Source: Pseudomonadota bacterium | GTDB lineage: Bacteria > Bdellovibrionota > Oligoflexia > Oligoflexales > Oligoflexaceae | Direction of reading: 5' to 3' | NCBI GenBank assembly: GCA_029556045.1 | Contig: JAKQGS010000224.1 | Location: 1-10,297 of the forward strand | Length of the DNA: 10,297 nt | Shown here: positions 1-7,720 of the stretch, in pieces | How the letters are laid out: every line of letters starts with the position of its first letter | How positions within the stretch are numbered: position 1 is the stretch's first letter | Made by a program: the position numbers and the translations under genes | Notes under the pieces: generated by a model | Told to the model about the DNA's origin: nothing | Seen by the model: the letters and a program-made list of their open reading frames with translations, nothing else | Database searches by the model: none

Positions 1-1546
1 GTCCATCGCCGAGATTTTTATTCACAATGCCTCCATGCTTGTGAACCACCTCGGAAATATCCGCCAAAACATCCTTTAAATGATCAAACGCTATACGGGG
101 GAGTTGGTTTTCTGCCATCAATGAAAAACCGACAATGTCAATGAACATAACGGTTACAACCCGCTCGCGCGCTTCAAAGTTAAGGAGTTCAGGATTCTTT
201 GCCATGGCCGCGATTTCTTGCGGCGCCACCATGCCATCGAAGGCATTGTGTATAAACTGGGACTTTTTCTCCGCCACGCGGGCTTTCTCGACAAAGATGG
301 TCACCGCCGATGCCAGAAATGAAAGCGTTGGTAAAATCCAAGGAATGACCAAATCCCGGAAGGAAAAAAGATAAAGGACCAGGCTGATCCACAGTGATAT
401 TCCCACGACCATCGAAATACCAAACCCGATGGGGCCGAAGGCCACACCCAGGGCAAGGCCCGCCAGAATCATGCCAATAAAAATGCTCTCCCGCACGGTG
501 ACAGGTTTGAGCCAATCTTTCGTCATCATACTATTAAGAAAGGCAAGATGCGCGTAGCCGGCCGGCATGTTACCAAATGGGGTCATCTTAAAGTCCGTAT
601 TGCCGGTGTAAATGTAGGGCATGATATAGACGACATCTCCGGCTTTGATGCCCGGAGCCGCAGCGCCTTTGTGCGCCGCACTCAGCAAACCATGCAATGG
701 TTTCGTAATCTTAAGATATGCGGCGAATGTATTAAAATTCAGCATCGTGAAACCTTCACGATCCTGTGGCACTGGGGAACCATAGGACGTCAGTCCATTT
801 TTGGTAAATTTGTGACCACTATCAGTCAACATCATGAAATGGGGGATCGCTGTTGTATCGTTGATGCGGAGATAAGGAGCTGTACGGCCATCACCCAGGT
901 AGATGATATGACCGATGTAACGAAATGCGTCCAAAAGCATGGCATTGGGCCCATAGAGATAAACGCTGCGAGCTACCGGAAGATTCAGTTCAGCTGCTTT
1001 ACGTACCTGCTGCGCTTTGGTTAATCTGCCGTATTTGATACGCCGCGGCAATTGAAAGGCATCACGATCGGTGCTGATTGTGTCTCGGTGCGGGGGTTTC
1101 TGCGGCGCCGTAAATCCCCCCACCACGACCGGAGTATTCAAACCTTCTAGTTTTTTGATCAGCTCCCTGGCCTCCGCTTCGCGACCCTCAGGAATTTCAG
1201 GAATGGAAAACAAAGCGTCGATGACGATAGCCTTGGGCTTGTTTTCGGCGATGGATAATATGACCCTGGCCCATTCGGGAAAATTAAGCCCTGGTCGCTT
1301 CAACCGCGATACGGTGCTATCATCAACTCCGTAAACCTTGATATTCGGATGCAGGGCGGGAGAGCGCCCGAGGGCTTCCCGTACGCGGAAATTCACCGAT
1401 AGTGCCACTTTGTTTTCCAGATCGTGGCCCAATTGGGACTTGTCGAAGAAATAGAAGACCCCAAACCATAGCAGTATCGTTCCCACGATATATCGCAGGC
1501 CGACGTTGCGGCTATGCAGCCATCCGCTGTTTGGGTTCTGATTCAA
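1..1546 (-). CDS. CHASE2-domain membrane adenylate/guanylate cyclase (class III), C-terminus cut by window edge
   Basis: This is an open frame of 515 codons running off the left edge. By family it would convert ATP (or GTP) to a cyclic nucleotide in response to an extracytoplasmic signal. In order it has a first membrane segment (about residues 17-34), an extracytoplasmic CHASE2-like region (about 35-345, with VYGVDDSTV followed by the KPKAIVIDALF core), several hydrophobic segments (about 353-415), a short linker, and the start of a class III cyclase domain. The cyclase signature FIDIVGFS lies at 468-475, and D470 is the first metal-binding Asp. K510-N-L-G-D514-G carries the second metal Asp and a Lys in the purine-specifying position, which favours adenylate over guanylate specificity (inference). 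The catalytic Asn and Arg would lie beyond the window. There is no ATG near the N-terminus. I chose TTG at 1546 because GGAGG lies 10 nt upstream and an in-frame stop lies shortly before. It is divergent from the binding-protein gene. Confidence 0.9.
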   Translation of the reverse strand, partial: MNQNPNSGWLHSRNVGLRYIVGTILLWFGVFYFFDKSQLGHDLENKVALSVNFRVREALGRSPALHPNIKVYGVDDSTVSRLKRPGLNFPEWARVILSIAENKPKAIVIDALFSIPEIPEGREAEARELIKKLEGLNTPVVVGGFTAPQKPPHRDTISTDRDAFQLPRRIKYGRLTKAQQVRKAAELNLPVARSVYLYGPNAMLLDAFRYIGHIIYLGDGRTAPYLRINDTTAIPHFMMLTDSGHKFTKNGLTSYGSPVPQDREGFTMLNFNTFAAYLKITKPLHGLLSAAHKGAAAPGIKAGDVVYIMPYIYTGNTDFKMTPFGNMPAGYAHLAFLNSMMTKDWLKPVTVRESIFIGMILAGLALGVAFGPIGFGISMVVGISLWISLVLYLFSFRDLVIPWILPTLSFLASAVTIFVEKARVAEKKSQFIHNAFDGMVAPQEIAAMAKNPELLNFEARERVVTVMFIDIVGFSLMAENQLPRIAFDHLKDVLADISEVVHKHGGIVNKNLGDG

Positions 1547-1700
1547 ATTCCAAGCGCCTCCGATAAGTACGCGATTCCTCCTCAGTTATCGGTCTGATTA
1601 AAGAAAACTTGATGGAATGAGGGTCAGAATGGCTGGTTTGCCCGCGCTGCACAAGTTTGTTATATGCTCGTTTTTATTCGATATTTCTTTACACTAAGAC

Positions 1701-1722
1701 GATCCTGCCGGTTGGCAAGATC
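1701..1722. promoter_or_regulatory. 22-bp inverted repeat, candidate operator in the divergent intergenic region
   Basis: The arms GATCCTGCC and GGCAAGATC flank a GGTT centre. Eight of nine positions pair, and the core is TGCC-GGTT-GGCA. The repeat overlaps the -35 box proposed for the gene at 1779 and sits about 155 bp upstream of the cyclase start at 1546. A dimeric repressor bound here would block the rightward promoter (inference). No regulator gene is present in the window. It could also be chance dyad symmetry. Confidence 0.4.
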
Positions 1723-1740
1723 ACAAATTTCCGTTAAATT
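1712..1740 (+). promoter_or_regulatory. sigma70-like promoter for the substrate-binding protein gene
   Basis: A TTGGCA box at 1712-1717 and a TAAATT box at 1735-1740 are separated by exactly 17 bp. They match the consensus at 5 of 6 and 4 of 6 positions. Transcription would begin near 1747, leaving a leader of about 32 nt before the ATG at 1779. The -35 box lies within the inverted repeat at 1701-1722. I found no equally good promoter for the leftward cyclase gene. A TATAAC box on the minus strand near 1657-1662 lacks a convincing -35. Confidence 0.5.
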
Positions 1741-1778
1741 GGGTCGTTAACCACTTAAATCAGCACGGACGATGACGC

Positions 1779-3536
1779 ATGGGTATGAACTTCAAACATT
1801 GGCTGAAATATCCTACTTATATAACCCTGATCACCCTGTCAGAAGTCACCGTTCTGGGTCTATTACCCCCGTCAATTTTTGCGGCAGAGTCCCCGCCCCC
1901 CCAGGCTGCGCTGGCCATCGGGACCACGAAACCCCTGAGTCAGATGTTTCCGGTGGAGCAGTGGCCGGCGGAAGTCAATTACCTGCGGGCTCTGGTCAGT
2001 CCAACCCTGGTTGCCATCCAAAGCAACTGGCATTGGGGGTGCCAAATCTGCAGTGAAATCCCCACACTGGAAAATAAAAAACTGGTCATCACGGAACACC
2101 ACCCCGATGTGGACGCTACGGCCGTGGAAAAGTTCATGAACAAAGAAACGATTGAAGTGTTGGAATCCCATTGGCTTATTGACACCGCTGTCCAATGGGG
2201 AGATGGCAAACCGGTAACCGGTTATGACGTGGCTCTCACGATGCAACTGTTGGTCCATGCCTTGGCGCAGGGAGATCAACCCAACTATTTTCCCGTGGAA
2301 AGGGTCAACGTGGATCCGCAGAATCCACGCAAATTTGTCGTTATATTCAAGGAACTCAGAGGCGATTTTTTGAATTATATGGCCATTTCTCTGCTACCAT
2401 CCCATAAGTTGAACGATCGGGAAAAAGCATCCCCCCAAACTTCCCTGGATCGCTTGAGAAAACTCTATAAGGAAAATCCCCAGGATCCGGGCCTTTACTA
2501 TGGTAATTACGTGGTTAAGGCTATGGCGCAGGATGCAGTTCAATTGGTCAGTAATCCGGGGCGCAAGAACGTCGCCGCCGTGCCGACTATAGACTTAAAG
2601 CAGTTTACGACTCCCGCCGCTTTACTGGAGGCCCTCGGCAAGGGCGTTGATATCGCCGCAGACGACTCATACAATTACCAGGACCTGGAGCGCTCCGGGC
2701 TTCTCAAATCCCCACCCCCTGGCTATGCTGTCAGGTTGGAGACAGGCCCCACCCAGGATCACGTGATTTTTAATCTACGCAACCCTATCCTAGCCGACAG
2801 TATTGTCCGGCAAGCCTTCCATTTTGCCTTAAACCGCGAGGCCATCGCGGAAGCAGTTTATGGCCAAAAGTCCATGGTTATGGACCAGATCTACCACCCC
2901 ATGGATCCCCTCTATACCAAACCAACCACCCACTACGGCTTCAACCCCTCCTTTGCTAAACGATTGCTTAACGATGCGGGTTGGATCGATCAAGGCAAAG
3001 GCATAAGGGAGAAAAACGGTGAGTTACTCCGGTTTCAAATCAAGTTCACCAAAGATCACGGCCGCCCCAGAATTGCAGAACTCATGCGTCAGCAGCTCAA
3101 AAAAGTCGGTATAACACTAGAGTTAGTCCCCGAAGAATCGTCCGCATTTGTCAATCGTACGCTCCCTCACGCAAACTTCAGGGACATGGTCCTGCTTTCC
3201 TGGACCCCCCCTCCCATGTTTTTACCGTGGTCCGTTCTGCATTCCAGTGAAATTCCCACGCCGGAAAACAGCTATAAAGGTGGCAATGTTGGAGCCTTTT
3301 TTTCCAAGGAGTTCGATGCAACGCTGGAAGACCTGTCCAAAGAGGTGGCGTTCAAGCAACAAAAGATCCTGGCATACCGGCTGACCAATCTTTATCTGGA
3401 GCAGTTGCCAACAATTCCTATGTTTTTTCGCCCCAAACCCCAGCTTGTGCCGATGCGTCTGAAGGGGTATGTGCAACCAACCCATATCTATCCCGCAAGT
3501 GTCTATATAAGTGAATGGACCCTGACGTCCCATTAA
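1779..3536 (+). CDS. Periplasmic substrate-binding protein, family 5 (peptide/nickel ABC type), orphan
   Basis: The 585-residue protein resembles DppA/OppA-type extracellular solute-binding proteins, which capture peptides or related ligands in the periplasm for ABC importers. It starts with a signal peptide (positive FKHWLK, hydrophobic stretch about 13-31, likely cleavage after A35 in SIFAA). Family features include VQWGDGKPVTGYDVA at 138-152 (the usual W-x-DGKP-x-T-x-x-D block), VIFNLRNP at 329-336, and VRQAFHFALNREAIA starting near 343. Its length is typical of the family. No permease or ATPase gene adjoins it, so it either serves a transporter encoded elsewhere or acts as a sensor. Its placement divergent from a CHASE2 cyclase makes a sensory role conceivable but unproven. 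The ligand cannot be told from sequence. The start at 1779 has no strong Shine-Dalgarno, and ATG 1785 is an alternative that keeps the signal peptide. The other frame starting at 1772 is a shadow. Confidence 0.88.
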   Translation: MGMNFKHWLKYPTYITLITLSEVTVLGLLPPSIFAAESPPPQAALAIGTTKPLSQMFPVEQWPAEVNYLRALVSPTLVAIQSNWHWGCQICSEIPTLENKKLVITEHHPDVDATAVEKFMNKETIEVLESHWLIDTAVQWGDGKPVTGYDVALTMQLLVHALAQGDQPNYFPVERVNVDPQNPRKFVVIFKELRGDFLNYMAISLLPSHKLNDREKASPQTSLDRLRKLYKENPQDPGLYYGNYVVKAMAQDAVQLVSNPGRKNVAAVPTIDLKQFTTPAALLEALGKGVDIAADDSYNYQDLERSGLLKSPPPGYAVRLETGPTQDHVIFNLRNPILADSIVRQAFHFALNREAIAEAVYGQKSMVMDQIYHPMDPLYTKPTTHYGFNPSFAKRLLNDAGWIDQGKGIREKNGELLRFQIKFTKDHGRPRIAELMRQQLKKVGITLELVPEESSAFVNRTLPHANFRDMVLLSWTPPPMFLPWSVLHSSEIPTPENSYKGGNVGAFFSKEFDATLEDLSKEVAFKQQKILAYRLTNLYLEQLPTIPMFFRPKPQLVPMRLKGYVQPTHIYPASVYISEWTLTSH

Positions 3537-3829
3537 CGATCAACGAGGACAACCGGTCGGAAAAGCTTTACCGCATTCGATAACGGTGAGTTGGGATTTT
3601 TTACATTTTTTGTTTGCGCTGACCAATCCTTAGACGCCCATTTCGGTCTCCATCCCCTCCCCATGCCAGCCTCCACGAGACCATTTTCTGCTTTTTTTTC
3701 AGTGCGATATAAACTCATACCCCATCTTTACGCCAGACCCATTCCCCGCTGGCACCAGGTTTGCACTAGCGGGAACATCGAGCGGCACGAGATTGGAAAA
3801 CTAAACTCAAACAACAGGACGGATGAAGT
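3537..3829. other. Intergenic region between binding-protein gene and lipoprotein gene
   Basis: This 293-bp stretch has no convincing gene. It holds a weak dyad (TTACCG with CGGTGA, about 3578-3599) followed by two T-rich runs. That might end the upstream transcript, but the T-run begins too far from the stem to be a canonical terminator. A pyrimidine-rich tract and a possible promoter -10 box lie further right. Confidence 0.4.
3708..3713 (+). promoter_or_regulatory. Possible -10 box for the lipoprotein gene
   Basis: TATAAA at 3708-3713 matches the sigma70 -10 consensus at 5 of 6 positions and lies about 116 bp before the start at 3830. The hexamer 17 bp upstream, TTTCTG, is a poor -35, although it sits in a T-rich tract. 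This is only a candidate. Confidence 0.28.
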
Positions 3830-5086
3830 ATGAAGATCAATCGGATAACCAAGCTGACGGCAGTGGTACTCTTGTCAACCTCGCTCTTTGGCTGCAGTGA
3901 AATCGTGGTCAAAGTCAATAAGAAAGGCAAAGCGCAATCCAGTGATATAGCATCGGCACCGACAGCCGAGGTGGATCAAAATGGAAGCGAAATGTCCATC
4001 GAGGACGTCGCGGATTACCTACAAGACGTTGATAAACTCAAAAAAGATGGCGCCCAGTTTATCATAGAGAAGCTAAAAAACGGCTGGCGGGATGATATCC
4101 GCAAGAGCTTGCGCCAACTGCGGGCATCCATTATCCGCAATGCAGCGACAGAGCACAGCTACAAAAATGAACTATTTAAAAAGATCAACGATCTGGATTG
4201 CACCGACATCAGCAAACTTGACGTATCAATACTAGATAAAGATGCCAACCTGGGAACCCTGTTGCAGGGGTCACTGCTGGCAGCTATGGATAAAGCCAGT
4301 GCTCAGGAACTGCACCCAAAATTGCCGGGGCAGATCGACGAGATCACCAAAGTCATCATGTTTGAGATGGGCGTGAACGTCAAAGGTGAATCGCGCGTTT
4401 ACAGTGATGGCAACAAATCCATCATGGAATCTGACATCATGTGGCAGGTTATCCATGAAAATGGGGAAGATGAAGCGCTGGTAGAAGAAGACGCCTATGG
4501 TATCTCCCTAGTGTTCCGTCGTATCACGGAAGAAGGTAAGCCCGAAACGTTTGAGCTTGAAGTACGTGTTGCCAAGGGACTGTACCAAGGCGAAATCGAA
4601 GGCGAAGTTTACTACATGGTTCTGGGTCTGATCAAAGATAAATCTTCTGTTGGCGGCCTGCGCGTTGAGACCACCATTGAAAACGGGACCAAAACCGCCG
4701 AAGGTGACGTATCGAGCAAAGTTTACGCTCGTAAGATGATCTTTAGCCAGGAAGGTGCTGAGAAGGATATCTTTGTTCTCCAGGACATTGCCCGTTTAGG
4801 CATGGAGAATGAAGAAACCCGCGAAGCAAAAATCGACTTTGGCGCTCTGAAAGCTTGCAAGACCGACAAAGACATGGGCAAAACGCCCACAGGCCCTAAA
4901 GATCCGGTTAAAGAAGAGCCCGTGAAAGAAGAACCGAAGAAAGAAGAACCCAAAACCACGACGCCTCCTACAACCACAACGACCCCTCCCAAGGAGACCG
5001 TTGACAAAGGTGGCGACTATGACAAAGACGTAAGCCAGAACTGGGATCCAGGTCAAAACCAGAACGATGCTTCGCAGAGCAAATAA
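3830..5086 (+). CDS. Lipoprotein of unknown function with Lys/Glu/Pro/Thr-rich C-terminal tail
   Basis: I do not recognise a family for this 418-residue protein. It begins with a lipoprotein signal peptide: basic MKINRITK, a hydrophobic run, then the lipobox L19-F-G-C22. The residue after Cys is Ser, which favours outer-membrane delivery under the enterobacterial rule. Residues about 50-110 are charged and probably helical. The region from about 180 to 345 alternates charged and hydrophobic residues in a way that suggests a beta-rich domain (many V-x-V and E-x-E pairs, for example FELEVRVAKGLYQGEIEGEV). From about 358 there are three KEEP-type pentads and a Thr/Pro run, then an Asp/Asn/Gln-rich end. 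Such tails often act as flexible spacers or cell-wall-reaching linkers (inference). AGGA lies 10 nt before the ATG. The gene is monocistronic and ends at a strong hairpin terminator. Confidence 0.85.
   Translation: MKINRITKLTAVVLLSTSLFGCSEIVVKVNKKGKAQSSDIASAPTAEVDQNGSEMSIEDVADYLQDVDKLKKDGAQFIIEKLKNGWRDDIRKSLRQLRASIIRNAATEHSYKNELFKKINDLDCTDISKLDVSILDKDANLGTLLQGSLLAAMDKASAQELHPKLPGQIDEITKVIMFEMGVNVKGESRVYSDGNKSIMESDIMWQVIHENGEDEALVEEDAYGISLVFRRITEEGKPETFELEVRVAKGLYQGEIEGEVYYMVLGLIKDKSSVGGLRVETTIENGTKTAEGDVSSKVYARKMIFSQEGAEKDIFVLQDIARLGMENEETREAKIDFGALKACKTDKDMGKTPTGPKDPVKEEPVKEEPKKEEPKTTTPPTTTTTPPKETVDKGGDYDKDVSQNWDPGQNQNDASQSK
4907..4951 (+). repeat. Three tandem 15-bp units encoding (V/K)KEEP
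   Basis: Three consecutive in-frame 15-base units encode VKEEP, VKEEP and KKEEP in the lipoprotein tail. They differ mostly at third positions. They are directly followed by a Thr/Pro-rich segment. Such units can change copy number by slippage without breaking the frame. Confidence 0.75.
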
Positions 5087-5132
5087 TGTCCGGTGAGGTT
5101 TACGTCCGTACCCTGAATTGAGTTGTGTATAC

Positions 5133-5164
5133 AAGGTCCGTCTCGTTTTGAGACGGACCTTTTT
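5133..5164 (+). terminator. Rho-independent terminator between convergent genes
   Basis: A perfect 12-bp stem (5133-5144 with 5150-5161) and a five-base loop (GTTTT) are followed by a T-run to 5164. It lies 46 bp after the lipoprotein stop, so it ends that transcript. Read on the minus strand, the same hairpin comes 13 bp after the stop of the barrel gene and is followed by TGTATAC. It may therefore also slow or end the opposing operon, but less efficiently. Confidence 0.9.
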
Positions 5165-5174
5165 GTCGTATGAT

Positions 5175-6335
5175 TTATTGATAGCCAAGACCTATGATCA
5201 CTGTCCGATCCTGAAGTTTGTAGTCACCGATATTCTGGCCACCAAATACGGCGGACCCCACGGTGAGGGAATCCAACTTATGATTACCCTGATGCAAGCC
5301 AAAGCGTAGCCAAAAACGGGCATCACGATAAAGAAGACCAGCGCCTCCCCCATAATAACTCATGGCGGTTTCCGCATCAGGATTGTCACCGGGTACATCA
5401 TCCACGTCAAAGAGAAAAACGCCATCCTGTTTGTAGAGATATCCCTGAAACGTAAAACCTTTGTTTATCTGATAATCAGTGCCAATCCCCAATTGCCGCG
5501 TGCGAAAATAGTGTTGCTCCAAAGCCAAACCCTGCAAAGAGATACTTCGTTGGTCAATGGGGCTTGTGGTCGAGGACGCCAATTCATCACGCTTATAGGA
5601 CCACTGCTTACCGAAGTAGGTGAGGGATGCGGTCGAATTCAAGCGATAGTAGCCGTTGAATCCCCCAACACCGGGCTCCGTCATTATTTTTTGTTCTCCA
5701 GCAATCTTAACTTTGCCCCGCATCGGAGGTTCCGTGAAAATGCCAATGCCATAGGCTTCACCGGACTCATGGTATAGCCCCAGGGAATAACCCGCGAGGC
5801 TACCGCTATAAAACGTGAAATCCTGTGGATTGATGTTAAAGCCACCGTACACTTTGTTTTCCACCCGACGATACCGGTATTTGAATGCAAAACGTGTTTC
5901 CGCCAGGAGATCCACCACAAAACGAGCTTGCCATGATTTGTCGACGAAGGTTTCCAAAATACGACTGGTCCGTGCGCTGCTGCCGGCTTCCTGCTCAATG
6001 GTCCTCCCGTAAGCATTAATACCGACGGCGGCTCCTCCAATGGCAGAAGAAAGAGCGCCCGCCTGCACTTTATCAACGGTATCATATTCGATGTTCTGGG
6101 GATTATTGGCAGGATTAACCACCAATGAGCCGGTTTGCTGATTGCTGGTCTGCAGGATCTCTCCGGTACTGACTTTGGTGTTCAGAAGGGCTGGGTTGCT
6201 GTGAAACATGGTGTGAGTACGCCCCTCACCGAAAGGACCAAATATGTCCTCCGCGGGACCTCCCGTCGCGTGCACCGCGAAAGTCAGGCCGAACACCAGA
6301 ATCGGCAATCGTCCCGTTGTCAGCATCCTTGCCAC
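5175..6335 (-). CDS. Outer-membrane beta-barrel protein, FadL/TraF-like (NPA motif)
   Basis: The 386-residue protein has a signal peptide (MARMLTTGR, hydrophobic stretch 10-21, likely cleavage after A23 in AVHA). H45-S-N-P-A-L follows shortly after; this NPA motif near the mature N-terminus is typical of FadL/OmpP1 and related hydrophobic-substrate channels. The rest is rich in alternating aromatic and polar strands (for example FAFKYRYRRV, SLGLYHESGEAYGIGIF, LTYFGKQWSYKRDE) and ends in a strand, VIIGLGYQ, as barrels do. Family-level membership is inferred; the ligand is unknown. The GTG start at 6335 is chosen because GGGAG lies 6 nt upstream; the ATG three codons later has a Shine-Dalgarno placed too close. 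It begins 10 bp after the DUF1501 stop and is the last gene of the operon, so it probably provides an outer-membrane component for the exported enzymes upstream. Confidence 0.78.
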   Translation of the reverse strand: MARMLTTGRLPILVFGLTFAVHATGGPAEDIFGPFGEGRTHTMFHSNPALLNTKVSTGEILQTSNQQTGSLVVNPANNPQNIEYDTVDKVQAGALSSAIGGAAVGINAYGRTIEQEAGSSARTSRILETFVDKSWQARFVVDLLAETRFAFKYRYRRVENKVYGGFNINPQDFTFYSGSLAGYSLGLYHESGEAYGIGIFTEPPMRGKVKIAGEQKIMTEPGVGGFNGYYRLNSTASLTYFGKQWSYKRDELASSTTSPIDQRSISLQGLALEQHYFRTRQLGIGTDYQINKGFTFQGYLYKQDGVFLFDVDDVPGDNPDAETAMSYYGGGAGLLYRDARFWLRFGLHQGNHKLDSLTVGSAVFGGQNIGDYKLQDRTVIIGLGYQ

Positions 6336-6345
6336 ACTTCACTCC

Positions 6346-7719
6346 CTATTTCAGACGAACCATTGCTGGCACGCTGGTTAAATAACTCCGGTATTGCAGA
6401 TAGGACGAACCTAATGTCAACTCCAGGACACTCCCACCAAGGTGGGTGGGATTGATCTGCGTGCCACTGGCATCGACAGCGCCGCTGGTGAGATTGATAG
6501 ACTCCGCCTGGAGGTTGTCATTGGTACCGCCGACGATCCTGCCACCAGCAATTCCTCCCCCTAACATCAACGCTCCCCCCACAGGCCAATGATCCCGACC
6601 ATTGCTGCCATTGACTTTGGGTGTGCGACCAAAATCGGAGTAAACAACGATCAGAGTATTATCCAGGGCACCGGCTGCCTTCAGTTCATTGACGAACGTC
6701 GCCAGTAAAAAGTCGAAATTCGCCACCACCGGCTGCATCTGTCGCTCCTGATTCGCGTGGGTATCGAATCCCCCTATCCCCATATTGATGCAGGTCACCA
6801 AATTGTTTTTCAGCAGCTTCAGCGCCAATGCAAATGCGTCCCGTTGCCCGCCGTTGAGGTTAGTGGGAGCACCGGTGGTAAACGGCAGGCGATCGGTATC
6901 GGCCAGCTCCAGCTTGGAGCCAACCTGGTCCTCAAACTGCACCCGGATTTTTTGCTCCGCATCCGAAATGGCGGTTAAACGGTCATTGGCTCCCATTCTC
7001 GCTTCTGCCGCCGCTATCGACTGTCGCAAATGATCCAGGATCAGCATTTTCTGTTCCAGCGCACTGTCATTGGCAGGATACATAGCCCGATACAGGTCAA
7101 GATTCTGGGCCCGTACCACCGAGACCGGATTGAGCAGCCCACGGTCAATCTGGGGCTCACTTCCCCCCGAAAGCTGAATGATGGGTAATGTGGTGGTGCT
7201 TTCTGAGGCCACAATGGAGGGAATCGACGCTGCATTGACGTTGCCGGAGTTGCTTAGCACTCCAGTGTCCATGTAGACGGACCCAGCGGTATGGGATGTT
7301 GTTCCCATCGAGAGCCCACGTATCACCAGAAGGTCACTGCCCAATGCCGCAACATTGGGTAACCAACGCCCGATGCGATCATTGGATGAACCGCCAGCAA
7401 TGACATTGGCAAGTCCCCAATCGTAAACCATGTCGATGCCGCTGGTGGAGCCAGTCTTGGGATCGGTAATCTCCAGAATATCCCACCCACCGCTCATATT
7501 GATCCACACCAGGCGTCTCTGCACGGGGAACGTCGGCGCAGCGATCGCTCGGCGACCGGCAATCAGCTGACTGGCGCAGATATACCCGGTTAGGCAAGCC
7601 CCTGTTTTCAGGAGCTCACGACGGCTCAACTCCTCCACCTGGGAGGGATGACACAGGCGTGAACGCACTGTCGTATCCGGTTCCTCAGATTTTTTGTTCG
7701 TCTGTTTCTTATTGCTCAT
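6346..7719 (-). CDS. Tat-exported DUF1501 family protein
   Basis: The 457-residue protein matches the DUF1501 family, which is distantly related to the alkaline phosphatase/sulfatase fold; its reaction is not established. A twin-arginine signal S32-R-R-E-L-L-K38 precedes a mild hydrophobic stretch and an AIAA cleavage site near 58-61, so it should be exported folded to the periplasm. A 31-residue, Lys-rich extension before the twin arginines is longer than usual. Family motifs are SGGWD (76-80), GFDTHANQ (317-324), YSDFGRTP (360-367) and GRDHWP (374-379). The Asp and His residues in these blocks are plausible metal ligands (inference). The start is supported by GGAG 7 nt upstream, inside the end of the cytochrome gene. 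Only one base separates the two genes, which indicates translational coupling. In other bacteria DUF1501 genes usually neighbour DUF1800 or DUF1549/1592/1588 genes, as here. Confidence 0.93.
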   Translation of the reverse strand: MSNKKQTNKKSEEPDTTVRSRLCHPSQVEELSRRELLKTGACLTGYICASQLIAGRRAIAAPTFPVQRRLVWINMSGGWDILEITDPKTGSTSGIDMVYDWGLANVIAGGSSNDRIGRWLPNVAALGSDLLVIRGLSMGTTSHTAGSVYMDTGVLSNSGNVNAASIPSIVASESTTTLPIIQLSGGSEPQIDRGLLNPVSVVRAQNLDLYRAMYPANDSALEQKMLILDHLRQSIAAAEARMGANDRLTAISDAEQKIRVQFEDQVGSKLELADTDRLPFTTGAPTNLNGGQRDAFALALKLLKNNLVTCINMGIGGFDTHANQERQMQPVVANFDFLLATFVNELKAAGALDNTLIVVYSDFGRTPKVNGSNGRDHWPVGGALMLGGGIAGGRIVGGTNDNLQAESINLTSGAVDASGTQINPTHLGGSVLELTLGSSYLQYRSYLTSVPAMVRLK

Positions 7720-7720
7720 A

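Noticed and set aside
548..1024. 158-codon open frame on the plus strand
   Set aside because: It is antisense to the CHASE2 domain of the cyclase, whose frame is continuous across this stretch.
3578..3612. Possible terminator after the binding-protein gene
   Set aside because: The stem is only six pairs with a wobble and a 10-nt loop, and the T-run starts about 7 nt after it.
3591..3833. 80-codon frame from TTG ending in an ATGA overlap with the lipoprotein gene
   Set aside because: The overlap is suggestive of coupling, but the frame has a TTG start without a Shine-Dalgarno and no recognisable features. It also covers the likely promoter.
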